From GWB1-37-8 sp964603935 (GTDB taxonomy: Bacteria > Patescibacteriota > Microgenomatia > Levybacterales > UBA12049), in NCBI GenBank assembly GCA_964603935.1, contig CAZRWL010000006.1, positions 1 through 52,948 on the forward strand: 52,948 nt of DNA, given 5' to 3'. Positions 1-7,737 of this stretch are shown piece by piece; position 1 is the stretch's first letter; every line of letters starts with the position of its first letter. The notes beneath the pieces were generated by a model. The model searched no databases. It worked only from the letters and a program-made list of their open reading frames with translations, and was not told where the DNA came from. The translations under genes and the position numbers were made by a program.

Positions 1-105
1 CTGTCCTTTATCGTATCAGACTATCTTAGCTTCAGTAAAGTGCACCTGCGTCAGGACGGAGGGGGATTGACAATTGCAAAGTTAGGTCTAAAATTAAATA
101 TGTAA
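1..105 (+). CDS. Possible 3-prime end of a gene cut by the window edge
   Basis: Frame 1 is open from the first base to a TAA at 103-105 (34 codons), while the other two plus frames hit stops earlier. It ends 5 bases before the corA start, as expected of a tight gene pair. The tail reads like ordinary protein (ending ..AKLGLKLNM) but is too short to assign to a family. It could equally be a chance open stretch, and the corA promoter lies inside it. Confidence 0.3.
   Translation: MSFIVSDYLSFSKVHLRQDGGGLTIAKLGLKLNM
67..94 (+). promoter_or_regulatory. Promoter of corA
   Basis: TTGACA at 67-72 and TAAAAT at 89-94 are separated by 16 bases. Transcription would begin about 7 bases further on, leaving a leader of only about 10 bases before the ATG at 111. 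Confidence 0.55.
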
Positions 106-110
106 TAATA

Positions 111-1085
111 ATGAATATTCAAACCGTCAGCTTCCAGGGCTTATCATTTATAAACGTAGCTAATCCAACAGATTTTGAAATTAAATATCTAAAAAATACT
201 TATTACTTTAACTCTCTTAATCTAGACGATTACATTCACAAAACGCAAATACCAAAAATAGAAAATCACAAAAGATACAATCTCCTTGTCCTAAGGTTCC
301 CTCTTTTCAGCGAAACTGTTCCTCAAAATTCTCATCAGTACGGCATACATATTCCTACTTTTTATACTCGTGCGAAAAAAAAGAGACTGGTAAGCAGCTA
401 CGTAAATTTCTTTATCTCAAAAGAATACGTTGTTGTTCTGCATGCGGATGACCTGCCCCAAATTAGCCGCATCTTCAGCCTTTGCCAGAAAACTCTTCAC
501 AACCGCACTGAATATATGTCGCAGGGATCAGTGTTTCTTACCTATAAAATTATAGATGCATTAGTTGACGATTCTTTTCCGGCAATAAACCAGATCACTT
601 CTGCGATAGATAAAATAGACAAAGACTTGGAAAACAAACAGTCTCAAAAAACTTTAGAGGATATTTCGGCAACGAGGAGGAATTTGGTGGTTTTTCATAC
701 AATGATAAAGCCCATCCTGCCTCTTTTCGTGAGCCTTGAAGAAGGAAAACACAACGACCTTAACGGAACTATGCAGCCTTTTTGGGGAAATATTCTAGAC
801 CATTTACGAAAAATTATGGATCGGGTTGAAGATAATCAGGAACTTATTGAAGGAATTTCCGAAAGTAACGAATCGCTTCTCTCCTCTCACTCAAATCAAA
901 TTATTAAAGTTCTAACTATTTTTTCGGCAATTATTCTGCCACTGAACCTATTGGCGAGTATGTATGGCATGAATTTGAATCTGCCTTTCGCAGATGACCC
1001 TTTCTTCTTTTGGAAATTAATGCTTGTTATGATCTTTACCACTATGACTATGCTTGTTGTTTTTGTATATAAGAAGTGGTTTTAA
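111..1085 (+). CDS. corA: CorA family magnesium/divalent cation transporter
   Basis: 324 residues, the usual CorA length. The N-terminal two thirds is the cytoplasmic alpha/beta plus helical-stalk domain. The C-terminus carries two membrane helices (about 263-283 and 299-320), and the family signature YGMN is at 285-288 directly after the first helix. CorA proteins form pentamers that move Mg2+, sometimes Co2+ or Ni2+, across the inner membrane. The signature is followed by L-N-L-P-F, so the selectivity loop differs from E. coli MPEL. The protein ends with a basic-aromatic tail, as is normal. It is convergent with the metalloprotease-nuclease gene and overlaps it by 4 bases. The substrate cannot be told from sequence alone. 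Confidence 0.9.
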   Translation: MNIQTVSFQGLSFINVANPTDFEIKYLKNTYYFNSLNLDDYIHKTQIPKIENHKRYNLLVLRFPLFSETVPQNSHQYGIHIPTFYTRAKKKRLVSSYVNFFISKEYVVVLHADDLPQISRIFSLCQKTLHNRTEYMSQGSVFLTYKIIDALVDDSFPAINQITSAIDKIDKDLENKQSQKTLEDISATRRNLVVFHTMIKPILPLFVSLEEGKHNDLNGTMQPFWGNILDHLRKIMDRVEDNQELIEGISESNESLLSSHSNQIIKVLTIFSAIILPLNLLASMYGMNLNLPFADDPFFFWKLMLVMIFTTMTMLVVFVYKKWF

Positions 1086-2440
1086 CATTTTGACCAGAGA
1101 CCAACCCTATCTTCCCTTGCTTTTTCTTCTGCCCGAACAAACTCCGATTGATATTTGTAGGGATTGCTCTTAAACGTGTATTCGCGCGCATATCCCGCGC
1201 TTATCATAAATTTATTGAAATTAGTTCCATCTTCCAGAAAAACATATCTCAAAAGCCTTCCGTATTCATCTTTCTCCCCCTGCGTTGCGTCAGTTTCAAG
1301 TTTGACTGTTTTTCCGCTTAACAATTGCTTTGCTTTGACTGATGCTTCTTTTCCAAAACATTGAACTGGTTTTCTTTCATCCAAAATCTCCGGACTGTCA
1401 ATTCCGATCAATCTTACCATATCTTCTTTATTATTTAGCAAAACCCTAATCGTGTCTCCATCGATAACCTTAACAACCCTTGCTGTTTCCTTCTCAATAG
1501 ATAATTTACTATTGTTTTGTTTCAAACCGGAATTATTGATCAACTCTTGAAATAGAAAGTATAAATTCTTAGCCAAAACTTCAAATTTATTTTGTTTGCG
1601 GCAAACAACATTCAATGCATCTTCATCTTCTATTGACGGCTTTATCTCCTGGGTTGAAAAAGGAAACATGATTGATTTTGCATTTGACATATGTTTTATT
1701 CCCAATGCATGTCCCATTTCATGGGAAAGAGTGTGGACAAGCTCATTTCTGCTTGAAGTTATATAGATTGTAATTTTTTGTTTTTCCCCGTCATACAAGC
1801 CTTCTTCCGGACGAAGACTAAGCTCTTTTTTAAACGAATCTACTGTTTTATTGAGTTCTCCAACTTGAGTATTATATTGCGTGGTAGAAAGATTTAAGCT
1901 TCTTGCCATATCCTCCAATTTCTGCTCTTCCGCTCTAATTTCCTGCTGTTCTTTCACCAGCTTATCATATTCTTCAGCAGGAGCTCCTCCCTGACTATTC
2001 CAGTAGGATATTTTTTCGTTTGAGTTTTTGCGTCTTTGATTAAACTGATCAACCAGATATTCGTATTTCCTTACATTAGACTCAAGAATTGACTTCCCAT
2101 TGTCCAACTTTTCTTCAAGCTGCCCAATCTGAGTATTTAGAGATTGCCGGTTGTCATATTCAAGGTTAAAGCTTAATTCTCCCTGACTATCGTAATCAAA
2201 CATGTTTTTTGAATTAATACTTTCCCAAATTAATTCTCCCTCTTTAATGTTTTGCGCGAATTCGTCCCTGGTGATATTGAAGCGGGAGTCGATAAATCCT
2301 ATCCTGTAAGTCAAAGGAGTATCGCAGGGAGAAAAATAAATATAGGTATTCAGGAAACTTGTAAACGGGCTGTAGGTAAAATACAAAAGAGGTATGGAAA
2401 TAAGAAAAGAAAAAAAGACCGCATAAATAATTTTCTTCAT
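1082..2440 (-). CDS. Membrane-anchored zinc metalloprotease fused to a thermonuclease (SNase) domain
   Basis: 452 residues in an unusual order. Residues 5-24 are a signal anchor. Residues 100-210 are predicted coiled coil, rich in E, K and Q. A matrixin/metzincin-type zinc site H-E-x-x-H-x-x-G-x-x-H lies at 240-250, with a likely Met-turn (SIMF) at 256-259. Residues 321-450 form a staphylococcal-nuclease domain: DGDT at 327-330, R343, D348 and E351 match the nuclease Ca2+ and catalytic residues, and R395 in YGRLLRY matches the second catalytic arginine. Both active sites look intact, and topology places both outside the membrane. The start sits 6 bases after a TAGAAT box. The protein probably degrades extracellular protein and nucleic acid, perhaps for scavenging; that role is inferred. 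Confidence 0.85.
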   Translation of the reverse strand: MKKIIYAVFFSFLISIPLLYFTYSPFTSFLNTYIYFSPCDTPLTYRIGFIDSRFNITRDEFAQNIKEGELIWESINSKNMFDYDSQGELSFNLEYDNRQSLNTQIGQLEEKLDNGKSILESNVRKYEYLVDQFNQRRKNSNEKISYWNSQGGAPAEEYDKLVKEQQEIRAEEQKLEDMARSLNLSTTQYNTQVGELNKTVDSFKKELSLRPEEGLYDGEKQKITIYITSSRNELVHTLSHEMGHALGIKHMSNAKSIMFPFSTQEIKPSIEDEDALNVVCRKQNKFEVLAKNLYFLFQELINNSGLKQNNSKLSIEKETARVVKVIDGDTIRVLLNNKEDMVRLIGIDSPEILDERKPVQCFGKEASVKAKQLLSGKTVKLETDATQGEKDEYGRLLRYVFLEDGTNFNKFMISAGYAREYTFKSNPYKYQSEFVRAEEKAREDRVGLWSKC

Positions 2441-2452
2441 AATGTTATTCTA
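2441..2452 (-). promoter_or_regulatory. -10 box of the metalloprotease-nuclease gene
   Basis: On the minus strand TAGAAT (2447-2452) is followed by 6 bases and then the ATG at 2440. This is the leaderless spacing seen repeatedly in the window. Confidence 0.45.
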
Positions 2453-2725
2453 TGGAAGCGTACCGAAATACGCAATAGACGATCAGCAAACAAATAAGTC
2501 CCAATGTTCAGATACAAAACAACACCAGGTGTTGACTAGCTTCGAACATAAGGATATCTAGTCATGTCCAAAGCTGATTATTTGCAAAGATGATTAATTT
2601 CTTATGCCCTTCCCAAAAAGGTCAAAATCTATTCATTTTAGGCTTAGATATCAATCCCGTTAAGAACAATAAGAACTCGTAATGTTTGTAGGGAATGCAT
2701 TTATTTGACAGAATTAAGATTGAAT
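2453..2725. other. Intergenic stretch without a recognisable gene
   Basis: The non-coding interval between the metalloprotease-nuclease gene and the endonuclease is about 340 bases. This part holds no convincing ORF. It contains a 7-bp inverted repeat CAACACC-A-GGTGTTG at 2520-2534 and a TTGACA at 2705-2710 with no good -10 at the proper distance. The tRNA-like sequence begins right after it. Confidence 0.4.
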
Positions 2726-2775
2726 TACGGGATCGTCTAATGGTGGCATAAATTCTGAGAATATGTTAGTCTTGG
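2726..2775 (+). pseudogene. Decayed tRNA-Gln/Glu-like sequence lacking its 3-prime part
   Basis: This stretch resembles the first 50 bases of the intact tRNA-Gln gene at 3497. It has a TACGGGA acceptor-like strand, the GGGATC..CTAATGGT D-arm block typical of Gln/Glu tRNAs, a CTGAGAA anticodon-loop-like segment and the T-stem strand CTTGG at the matching place. The anticodon stem has mismatches and the D-arm is one base short. No T-loop or 3-prime acceptor strand follows: the endonuclease gene begins 4 bases later. I read it as a relic of a tRNA gene interrupted or duplicated by the endonuclease insertion; chance similarity is possible. Confidence 0.4.
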
Positions 2776-2778
2776 CAT

Positions 2779-3480
2779 ATGCCATGGAATAAAGGATATA
2801 CAAAGCTTACTCATCCAAGCGTAATGAAAACCTCTCAGACAATGAGACTAAAGAAAATTGATAATTTTCTGCAGTGGAGAAACCGGATGAAAAGCTTAGG
2901 GATAATACCAAATGGTTATCCAATGCTTCCACATTCGGGTGATCTTGCTGAATATATTGGAGTTATGCTTGGTGACGGCAATATTAGTCGTTTTCCTCGA
3001 ACCGAAAGAATAATTTTAGTCTCAAACGCCAACAATCCTGGTTTTATTCGTTATTATGCGATCCTTACTGAAAAGTTATTTAATAAAAAACCTGGGGTAT
3101 ACAAAGTAAAAAATATAAATGCAGTTCGGATAACTCTCTATCAAAAAAAATTATCTGAAAGATTAGGAATACCTACTGGAAATAGAAATAAAATAAACTT
3201 GAAAATGCAAGACTGGATATATGAAGACAGAACGTTTCTCATAAGATTTATTAAGGGACTTTTTGAAGCTGAAGGATCATTTTCTATTCACTTGCCAACA
3301 AGCACTTACAATCTAAGCTTTTCAAATAGAAATATCAGTCTTCTTGATGGGGTTGAAAAAGCCCTTATTTCACTAGGATTTCACCCAGAAAGACGTCATG
3401 ATGCGGTAAGACTAAGAAAACGACAAGAAGCTTTGGCATTTGAAGCTCTTATTAGCTTTCGTAAATATCCTTTGATATAA
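2779..3480 (+). CDS. LAGLIDADG-type homing endonuclease
   Basis: 233 residues. Two LAGLIDADG-like motifs are visible: LAEYIGVMLGDGN at 56-68 and FIKGLFEAEGSFS at 157-169, the second with the acidic residue replaced by E165. A single chain with two motifs would act as a monomer cutting a long asymmetric DNA site. The N-terminus (MPWNKGYTK) is rich in basic and aromatic residues, like the NUMOD-type DNA-contact segments of such enzymes. The start codon lies within the palindrome GGCATATGCC (2774-2783). It is bordered by a tRNA-like relic 4 bases upstream and an intact tRNA-Gln 17 bases downstream, as expected of a selfish gene sitting at a tRNA locus. No intron boundary or intein motif is visible. 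Confidence 0.8.
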   Translation: MPWNKGYTKLTHPSVMKTSQTMRLKKIDNFLQWRNRMKSLGIIPNGYPMLPHSGDLAEYIGVMLGDGNISRFPRTERIILVSNANNPGFIRYYAILTEKLFNKKPGVYKVKNINAVRITLYQKKLSERLGIPTGNRNKINLKMQDWIYEDRTFLIRFIKGLFEAEGSFSIHLPTSTYNLSFSNRNISLLDGVEKALISLGFHPERRHDAVRLRKRQEALAFEALISFRKYPLI

Positions 3481-3496
3481 TTTAAACACTATTTAT

Positions 3497-3567
3497 TGCG
3501 GGATCTGTTAATGGTAGGCAGCCAGACTCTGAATCTGGTAATCTTGGTCCGACTCCAAGTCCCGCAG
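3497..3567 (+). tRNA. tRNA-Gln (anticodon CTG)
   Basis: It folds as a cloverleaf of 71 bases. The acceptor is TGCGGGA/TCCCGCA, a perfect 7 bp with the U1-A72 pair typical of bacterial tRNA-Gln. The discriminator is G73, also typical of Gln. The D-arm is TGT/GCA, the anticodon stem CCAGA/TCTGG encloses the loop CTCTGAA with anticodon CTG, and the T-stem is CTTGG/CCAAG. The T-loop reads TCCGACT, with C where T55 is nearly always found; this is odd. CCA is not encoded. It lies between the homing endonuclease gene and a membrane-protein gene on the same strand. Confidence 0.88.
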
Positions 3568-3582
3568 CCCATACAAGCACAT

Positions 3583-4881
3583 ATGAATAAAAACCCATTA
3601 ACAATTTGGGACAAGCTTCAGGTGGAAATTGCTGAAAAGATATCAAAACAATCCACAGACATACTATCTTCAAGCAAAAAAAAATTTAACTCTAAGGCTA
3701 TTTGCTTCTTAGGAACACTTTTTGGGTTAATTTTTTGGATGTACACTCTAATTCAGGTAGTATTTTTTGATATTGATAGCTATCTGATACGAATGACACC
3801 CCCAAGCATTGCATCCGTTGTATATTATAAATTTTTTGTATTTTTACTTATAACTGCTTTATTTGCACTGTTTATTAAGAATTATTTTTGGGTTTATGTT
3901 TATATTCTTTTTTTTCCGCTAATAATTCTTTTCTGGGAAATCCCAAAGATTGTTTATAAACTCAAGAGTTGGATACTTTTCTTATGTCTAACTGAAATCG
4001 CCTGCTCTTTTTTCTACAAACCAAGATTTCGAATTTTAACTATAACTTTAGCTCTCTTCAGCTTTTTGTTCATAATAATTTTCCATTCAAAACCAATAGT
4101 GGGGCTTTTTACACTTATATTAACGACAATTTTATTAATTTCATTTATGAGAACAATTTATATGTCCTTTAAAACTTCTATTTTTTTTAAATTTCAAGCG
4201 GAGCTTATTAGTAAATTTAGACATTCGTCTTTTACAAGAAAAGTAATTTTAATAGATGAAAAAATTAAGAATAATAAAGATATTAAACTGACAAAGGAAC
4301 AGTCAAATGTCTTTCTGATGAATCTTCAAATGGGTCTTTTACTACATAAGGCTATACATTTTTGGGCTTATCAACTTGAGAAATATAGAACGAGCAATGT
4401 CAGTTTTTTGTTTAGCGGAGTTTCCTATATATGGCTATTCGTTAAACTTATATTAATTTTGAGCTTCATTAACTATGGACTATATAAGGTAGACCCTAAT
4501 TTATTTATTGCAAAATCTACCTCTTTCGTAACTTTTACTAACTATACTTTGAATTCTCTCTTTTTGAACGAAACCTCACAGCTAATTGCAAGTGGGGACA
4601 TAATTACGTTCATTAGAATTATCTCTGGAATAATGGGATATCTGCTTTTTGGGGTACTAATTATAAATTTCATATACGTTGCCAGACAAACCAAAGGCGA
4701 CCATGATTTAACGGAAACAATCAAAAGCGTCAAGAATGAGGCGCATGAGCTTGAAAAATTGATAAAAGAGGAATATGATGTAACAACTTCTGAAGCTCTA
4801 AAAAAACTACAAGAATTTAAGGGAGCGTTATTAACCTTAATCCTTAAGATATCATCCCAGGTACCTGCTGACTATAAATGA
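3583..4881 (+). CDS. Large multi-pass membrane protein of unknown function
   Basis: 432 residues from the ATG at 3583; the frame stays open upstream but would run into the tRNA, so this start is preferred. Several strongly hydrophobic segments fill the N-terminal half. A soluble, basic stretch (about 195-245) follows, then two more membrane segments near 285-305 and 355-380. The last pair is separated by a short, weakly hydrophobic stretch, a layout like helix-pore-helix channels, but no TVGYG filter is present. The C-terminus (about 385-432) is a charged, probably helical cytoplasmic tail. I do not recognise the family. The gene is distinctly AT-rich even for this window and stands alone after the tRNA. 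Confidence 0.65.
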   Translation: MNKNPLTIWDKLQVEIAEKISKQSTDILSSSKKKFNSKAICFLGTLFGLIFWMYTLIQVVFFDIDSYLIRMTPPSIASVVYYKFFVFLLITALFALFIKNYFWVYVYILFFPLIILFWEIPKIVYKLKSWILFLCLTEIACSFFYKPRFRILTITLALFSFLFIIIFHSKPIVGLFTLILTTILLISFMRTIYMSFKTSIFFKFQAELISKFRHSSFTRKVILIDEKIKNNKDIKLTKEQSNVFLMNLQMGLLLHKAIHFWAYQLEKYRTSNVSFLFSGVSYIWLFVKLILILSFINYGLYKVDPNLFIAKSTSFVTFTNYTLNSLFLNETSQLIASGDIITFIRIISGIMGYLLFGVLIINFIYVARQTKGDHDLTETIKSVKNEAHELEKLIKEEYDVTTSEALKKLQEFKGALLTLILKISSQVPADYK

Positions 4882-4917
4882 TCGCCCTAATAATATACCC
4901 AACTTATGTGAAAATGG

Positions 4918-4929
4918 TACAATGTCGAC
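4918..4929 (+). promoter_or_regulatory. -10 box of obg, leaderless spacing
   Basis: An extended -10, TGgTACAAT, has its hexamer at 4918-4923 and 6 bases to the ATG at 4930, so transcription should begin at or beside the start codon. No Shine-Dalgarno is present. Confidence 0.6.
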
Positions 4930-5913
4930 ATGTTGGTTGATAATATTAATTTAATTGTCAAAGCTGGAAACGGCGGGGACGGGGCGGCAACTTTTCTGCG
5001 GAATGAAAGTACTGCCAAAGGCGGACCGGATGGAGGAAACGGCGGAAACGGAGGAAACATTTATCTTCATGGGTCAAACAACATTAATGACCTCCGGGAA
5101 TTCCGTTTTAAGAAAAGAATTGAAGCCCAAAGCGGAGTTCCGGGCAAACATAAAAAATTGTTTGGGAAAAACGCAGAGCATTTAACTATCTCTTTACCCT
5201 TGGGCACAAGGATAACCGATCATGTTTCAGGACGCATAATTGAGATAACAAATATTCAAACTCCAATTCTGATCGCCAAAGGCGGAAAAGGCGGACGGGG
5301 AAATACTGAATTCAAATCAGCAACGAATCAAGCTCCAAGATATGCAGAAAAAGGCGCGTTTGGCGAAGAAAAAAAATTACTTCTTGAACTAAGATTAATT
5401 GCCGATATTGGACTAATCGGTTTGCCAAACGCAGGCAAAAGCAGTCTTCTTTCCGTTTTAACAAATGCAAATCCTAAAATTGGAGATTATCCATTTACCA
5501 CACTTGAACCCAATATCGGAATGATGGGGAAACATGCGATTGCAGATATTCCAGGACTCATTGAAGGAGCATCCATTGGAAAAGGTTTGGGAATTGAATT
5601 CTTAAAACACATTGAAAAAACAAAAATTTTAGTTCATTGTATAGACTCATCCTCAGAAGATGTACAAAAAGCGTACTCAACAGTCCGAAATGAATTTGAA
5701 CAATATAATTCCTCATTATTGGACAAGCAGGAAATAATCTTGCTTACCAAAACAGACCTTGCAGATGAAAAAACAATTAAAAAAAATATGAGAATCTTGC
5801 AGAAAAAAGACTCGCCTCGCGGCGAAGCGGGCAAACAAGTTCTAACCTGTTCTATTTACAAGCCCGAAACCATTACCGCTCTCGAACAAACTTTAGAAAA
5901 AATACTGCAGTAA
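4930..5913 (+). CDS. obg: GTPase Obg/CgtA, ribosome assembly
   Basis: 327 residues. The glycine-rich Obg fold covers 1-155 (GGDGAATF, GGPDGGNGGNGG, KGGKGGRGN). The G domain follows: P-loop GLPNAGKSS at 163-171, the switch-I region DYPFTTLEPN, DIPG at 206-209 and TKTD near 279. Obg binds the 50S subunit during late assembly and couples growth to GTP/ppGpp. The usual C-terminal OCT domain is missing, so the protein ends right after the G domain, as in reduced genomes. A locally GC-rich stretch near 5810-5835 (codons for SPRGEAGK) replaces the usual G5 surroundings and may be a small insertion. The phosphatase gene starts at the base after its stop. Confidence 0.93.
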   Translation: MLVDNINLIVKAGNGGDGAATFLRNESTAKGGPDGGNGGNGGNIYLHGSNNINDLREFRFKKRIEAQSGVPGKHKKLFGKNAEHLTISLPLGTRITDHVSGRIIEITNIQTPILIAKGGKGGRGNTEFKSATNQAPRYAEKGAFGEEKKLLLELRLIADIGLIGLPNAGKSSLLSVLTNANPKIGDYPFTTLEPNIGMMGKHAIADIPGLIEGASIGKGLGIEFLKHIEKTKILVHCIDSSSEDVQKAYSTVRNEFEQYNSSLLDKQEIILLTKTDLADEKTIKKNMRILQKKDSPRGEAGKQVLTCSIYKPETITALEQTLEKILQ

Positions 5914-6474
5914 ATGACTACTAGAATTTTTTTTGTCAGACATGGCGAGGTAAATAATCCAAGTAAAGTTTGGTACGGCAGACTTACCGGATTTGGATTG
6001 TCTCTGGAGGGAAAAAAACAAATTACTAAAACTGCTCGAATTCTTGCGAAAAATAAAATAGATGCTATTTATGCAAGTCCCCTTCTTCGCGCAAAAGAAA
6101 GCGCTGAAATTATCGCTAATATTCTTCACTTGCCAATAAATTATTCCGATGACCTTCTAGAGATTAAGTCTTCACTGCAAGGCAAAACTTTTGCTTACCT
6201 GCTTTCCCGTTCAATTAAATTGGATGTATTTGCTTCTTCAAAAAATAAAATTTTAGGCGAAACTATCGATCAGGTTGAGCAAAGAATGCAAAAGTTTATT
6301 AACGGAACAATAAACAAACATAAGGGTAAAAATATTGTCGCAGTAACGCATGGGGATCCGATAATGATCACGAAAGCAAAAAAAGAAGGATTGCCGCTTA
6401 AAATTGATTCGATAAGACCAATTAAGGGATACGTAAAACCAGGCGAGACATATATTGCGGAATTTAATTCTTGA
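5914..6474 (+). CDS. Histidine phosphatase family protein (phosphoglycerate mutase-like)
   Basis: 186 residues with the RHG signature at 9-11 (catalytic His10), a supporting arginine near 59 in SPLLRAKESA, a glutamate region near 85 and the second catalytic histidine at 146 in VAVTHGDP. This is the PhoE/GpmB/CobC branch of small cofactor-independent phosphatases or mutases. The substrate cannot be read from sequence. Its ATG abuts the obg stop, so it is co-transcribed with obg. The 3-prime end overlaps the convergent glycosyltransferase gene by 11 bases, and it stops with TGA. Confidence 0.82.
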   Translation: MTTRIFFVRHGEVNNPSKVWYGRLTGFGLSLEGKKQITKTARILAKNKIDAIYASPLLRAKESAEIIANILHLPINYSDDLLEIKSSLQGKTFAYLLSRSIKLDVFASSKNKILGETIDQVEQRMQKFINGTINKHKGKNIVAVTHGDPIMITKAKKEGLPLKIDSIRPIKGYVKPGETYIAEFNS

Positions 6475-7678
6475 GGATTCCAACAAGCTTTTCTGCGATA
6501 TTTTCCCAGCTTAATTCTCTCGCTTTCTCTAAAACTTCACGGCTTACCTTCCGATATTCATTTCCGTTAATAAGTAAATTTTTTATTTTCTGAGCCAGCA
6601 TCAGCGGATTATTCGCAGAAGTGATTAAGGAAGAATCTTTATCAAAAAGCCCGGCAATTCCCGCAGTATCTGTTGCAATAACAGGAACCCCGCAAGACAT
6701 TGCCTCCAGTGCAACTATGCCAAAAGATTCGTAATGGGAGGGCAAAACAACAATTTCGCAAGCACCATAATAATCAGGCAGTTCGCTTTGGTGTTTTCGT
6801 CCTACAAATACTACTTCTGTTGAGATATTCAATAATTTTCTCAATTGCTCAAGTCTTTTTAGCTCAATGGACTTCCCCTTAGTATCTCCTCCCAGAATCC
6901 AAAGGCAGAGCCTCATTTGCGGATAATTCTCACACAAGATTTTTATTGCATACAAAAGTACATCTATACCCTTAAGAGGCTCTATCCTCCCAACATATAG
7001 GATAATTTTATGATCTTTACCTGCGCCCACGATTTGCTTTGCTTTAATTTTATCCTGCGGTTTGAAAACTTTCAGATTAATACCCGGGGTAATAACAAAA
7101 ATTTTGCTTTCCGGACAACTATACAAAGTTGCCAGATATTTTGCATCCAAAGCGCTGGTTGCGATAATTTTATCCGCTTTTTTGACAAGCAATACCTCCG
7201 ACTCAATCCGCTCAATATTTTCTCTTTCCGATTCATCCCGGGCAACCAAGTTTTTCATCAGGGCCAGCGTATGAAAAGTAACGAAAAGCGGGATTTTGTA
7301 TTTTTCTTTAATTTGCAGACCTACAATTCCGGATAAATAATAATGAGAATAAGCTAAGTCGTAAACTATCTTATTTTCATCAATAAACTTAAGCATATTT
7401 GTCAGAAATTCAGGAATATGAGGAATTAATTTCTTTTTATCAATCTTTTTCTCTTTCCCCGCAACAACGTGTATGACGCGAAGATTATTCTCAACCTCAA
7501 TAATTCTTTGATTGCTTTTGTCTTGTGAACGGGTAAAAATATCTATTATTAATCCCTTTTTTGCCAGTTGCTTGCAAAGCTCAAGAACATAGACATTCAT
7601 TCCGCCAATCTCCCCGCCCTCAATATCCGACAAAGGACAAGTATGGTACGAAATCACCGCAATCCTCTTATATTTCAT
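6464..7678 (-). CDS. Glycosyltransferase family 4 (GT-B fold)
   Basis: 404 residues with the two-lobed GT-B layout. The N-terminal acceptor lobe carries an IGGMNVYVLEL loop, the glycine-rich region seen in MshA and sucrose-phosphate-synthase relatives. The C-terminal lobe holds the donor site: YVGRIEPLKG near 230 and the E-x7-E motif in ESFGIVALEA. Retaining GT4 enzymes use UDP-, ADP- or GDP-sugars. The real acceptor may be a lipid, a sugar phosphate or a polysaccharide. It is the only gene of its unit, with a TATAAT box 8 bases before the start, divergent from the helicase. Confidence 0.85.
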   Translation of the reverse strand: MKYKRIAVISYHTCPLSDIEGGEIGGMNVYVLELCKQLAKKGLIIDIFTRSQDKSNQRIIEVENNLRVIHVVAGKEKKIDKKKLIPHIPEFLTNMLKFIDENKIVYDLAYSHYYLSGIVGLQIKEKYKIPLFVTFHTLALMKNLVARDESERENIERIESEVLLVKKADKIIATSALDAKYLATLYSCPESKIFVITPGINLKVFKPQDKIKAKQIVGAGKDHKIILYVGRIEPLKGIDVLLYAIKILCENYPQMRLCLWILGGDTKGKSIELKRLEQLRKLLNISTEVVFVGRKHQSELPDYYGACEIVVLPSHYESFGIVALEAMSCGVPVIATDTAGIAGLFDKDSSLITSANNPLMLAQKIKNLLINGNEYRKVSREVLEKARELSWENIAEKLVGILKN

Positions 7679-7692
7679 AGACTTGTATTATA
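7679..7692 (-). promoter_or_regulatory. -10 box of the GT4 gene, leaderless spacing
   Basis: A perfect TATAAT on the minus strand (7687-7692) lies 8 bases before the ATG at 7678. Confidence 0.6.
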
Positions 7693-7725
7693 CAGCACGC
7701 ATTTGTTTTTTGGGTAATTTTTCGG

Positions 7726-7737
7726 TATAATTTAAAC
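7726..7737 (+). promoter_or_regulatory. -10 box of the DEAD-box helicase gene
   Basis: TATAAT at 7726-7731 is followed by 6 bases and then the codon ATA at 7738. This is the spacing that elsewhere in the window is followed by ATG or GTG. Confidence 0.6.

Noticed and set aside
2520..2534. Inverted repeat CAACACC-A-GGTGTTG as a terminator or operator
   Set aside because: Only 7 bp with a 1-base loop and no T-run; it is not adjacent to a recognised promoter.
3496..3582. In-frame extension of the 3583 membrane protein from a TTG at 3496
   Set aside because: It runs through the intact tRNA-Gln gene; the ATG at 3583 is the first plausible start after it.
5805..5840. GC-rich hairpin element in obg
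   Set aside because: The local GC peak (codons for SPRGEAGK) is suggestive, but the stem is imperfect and no second copy was seen, so it is only mentioned in the obg entry.
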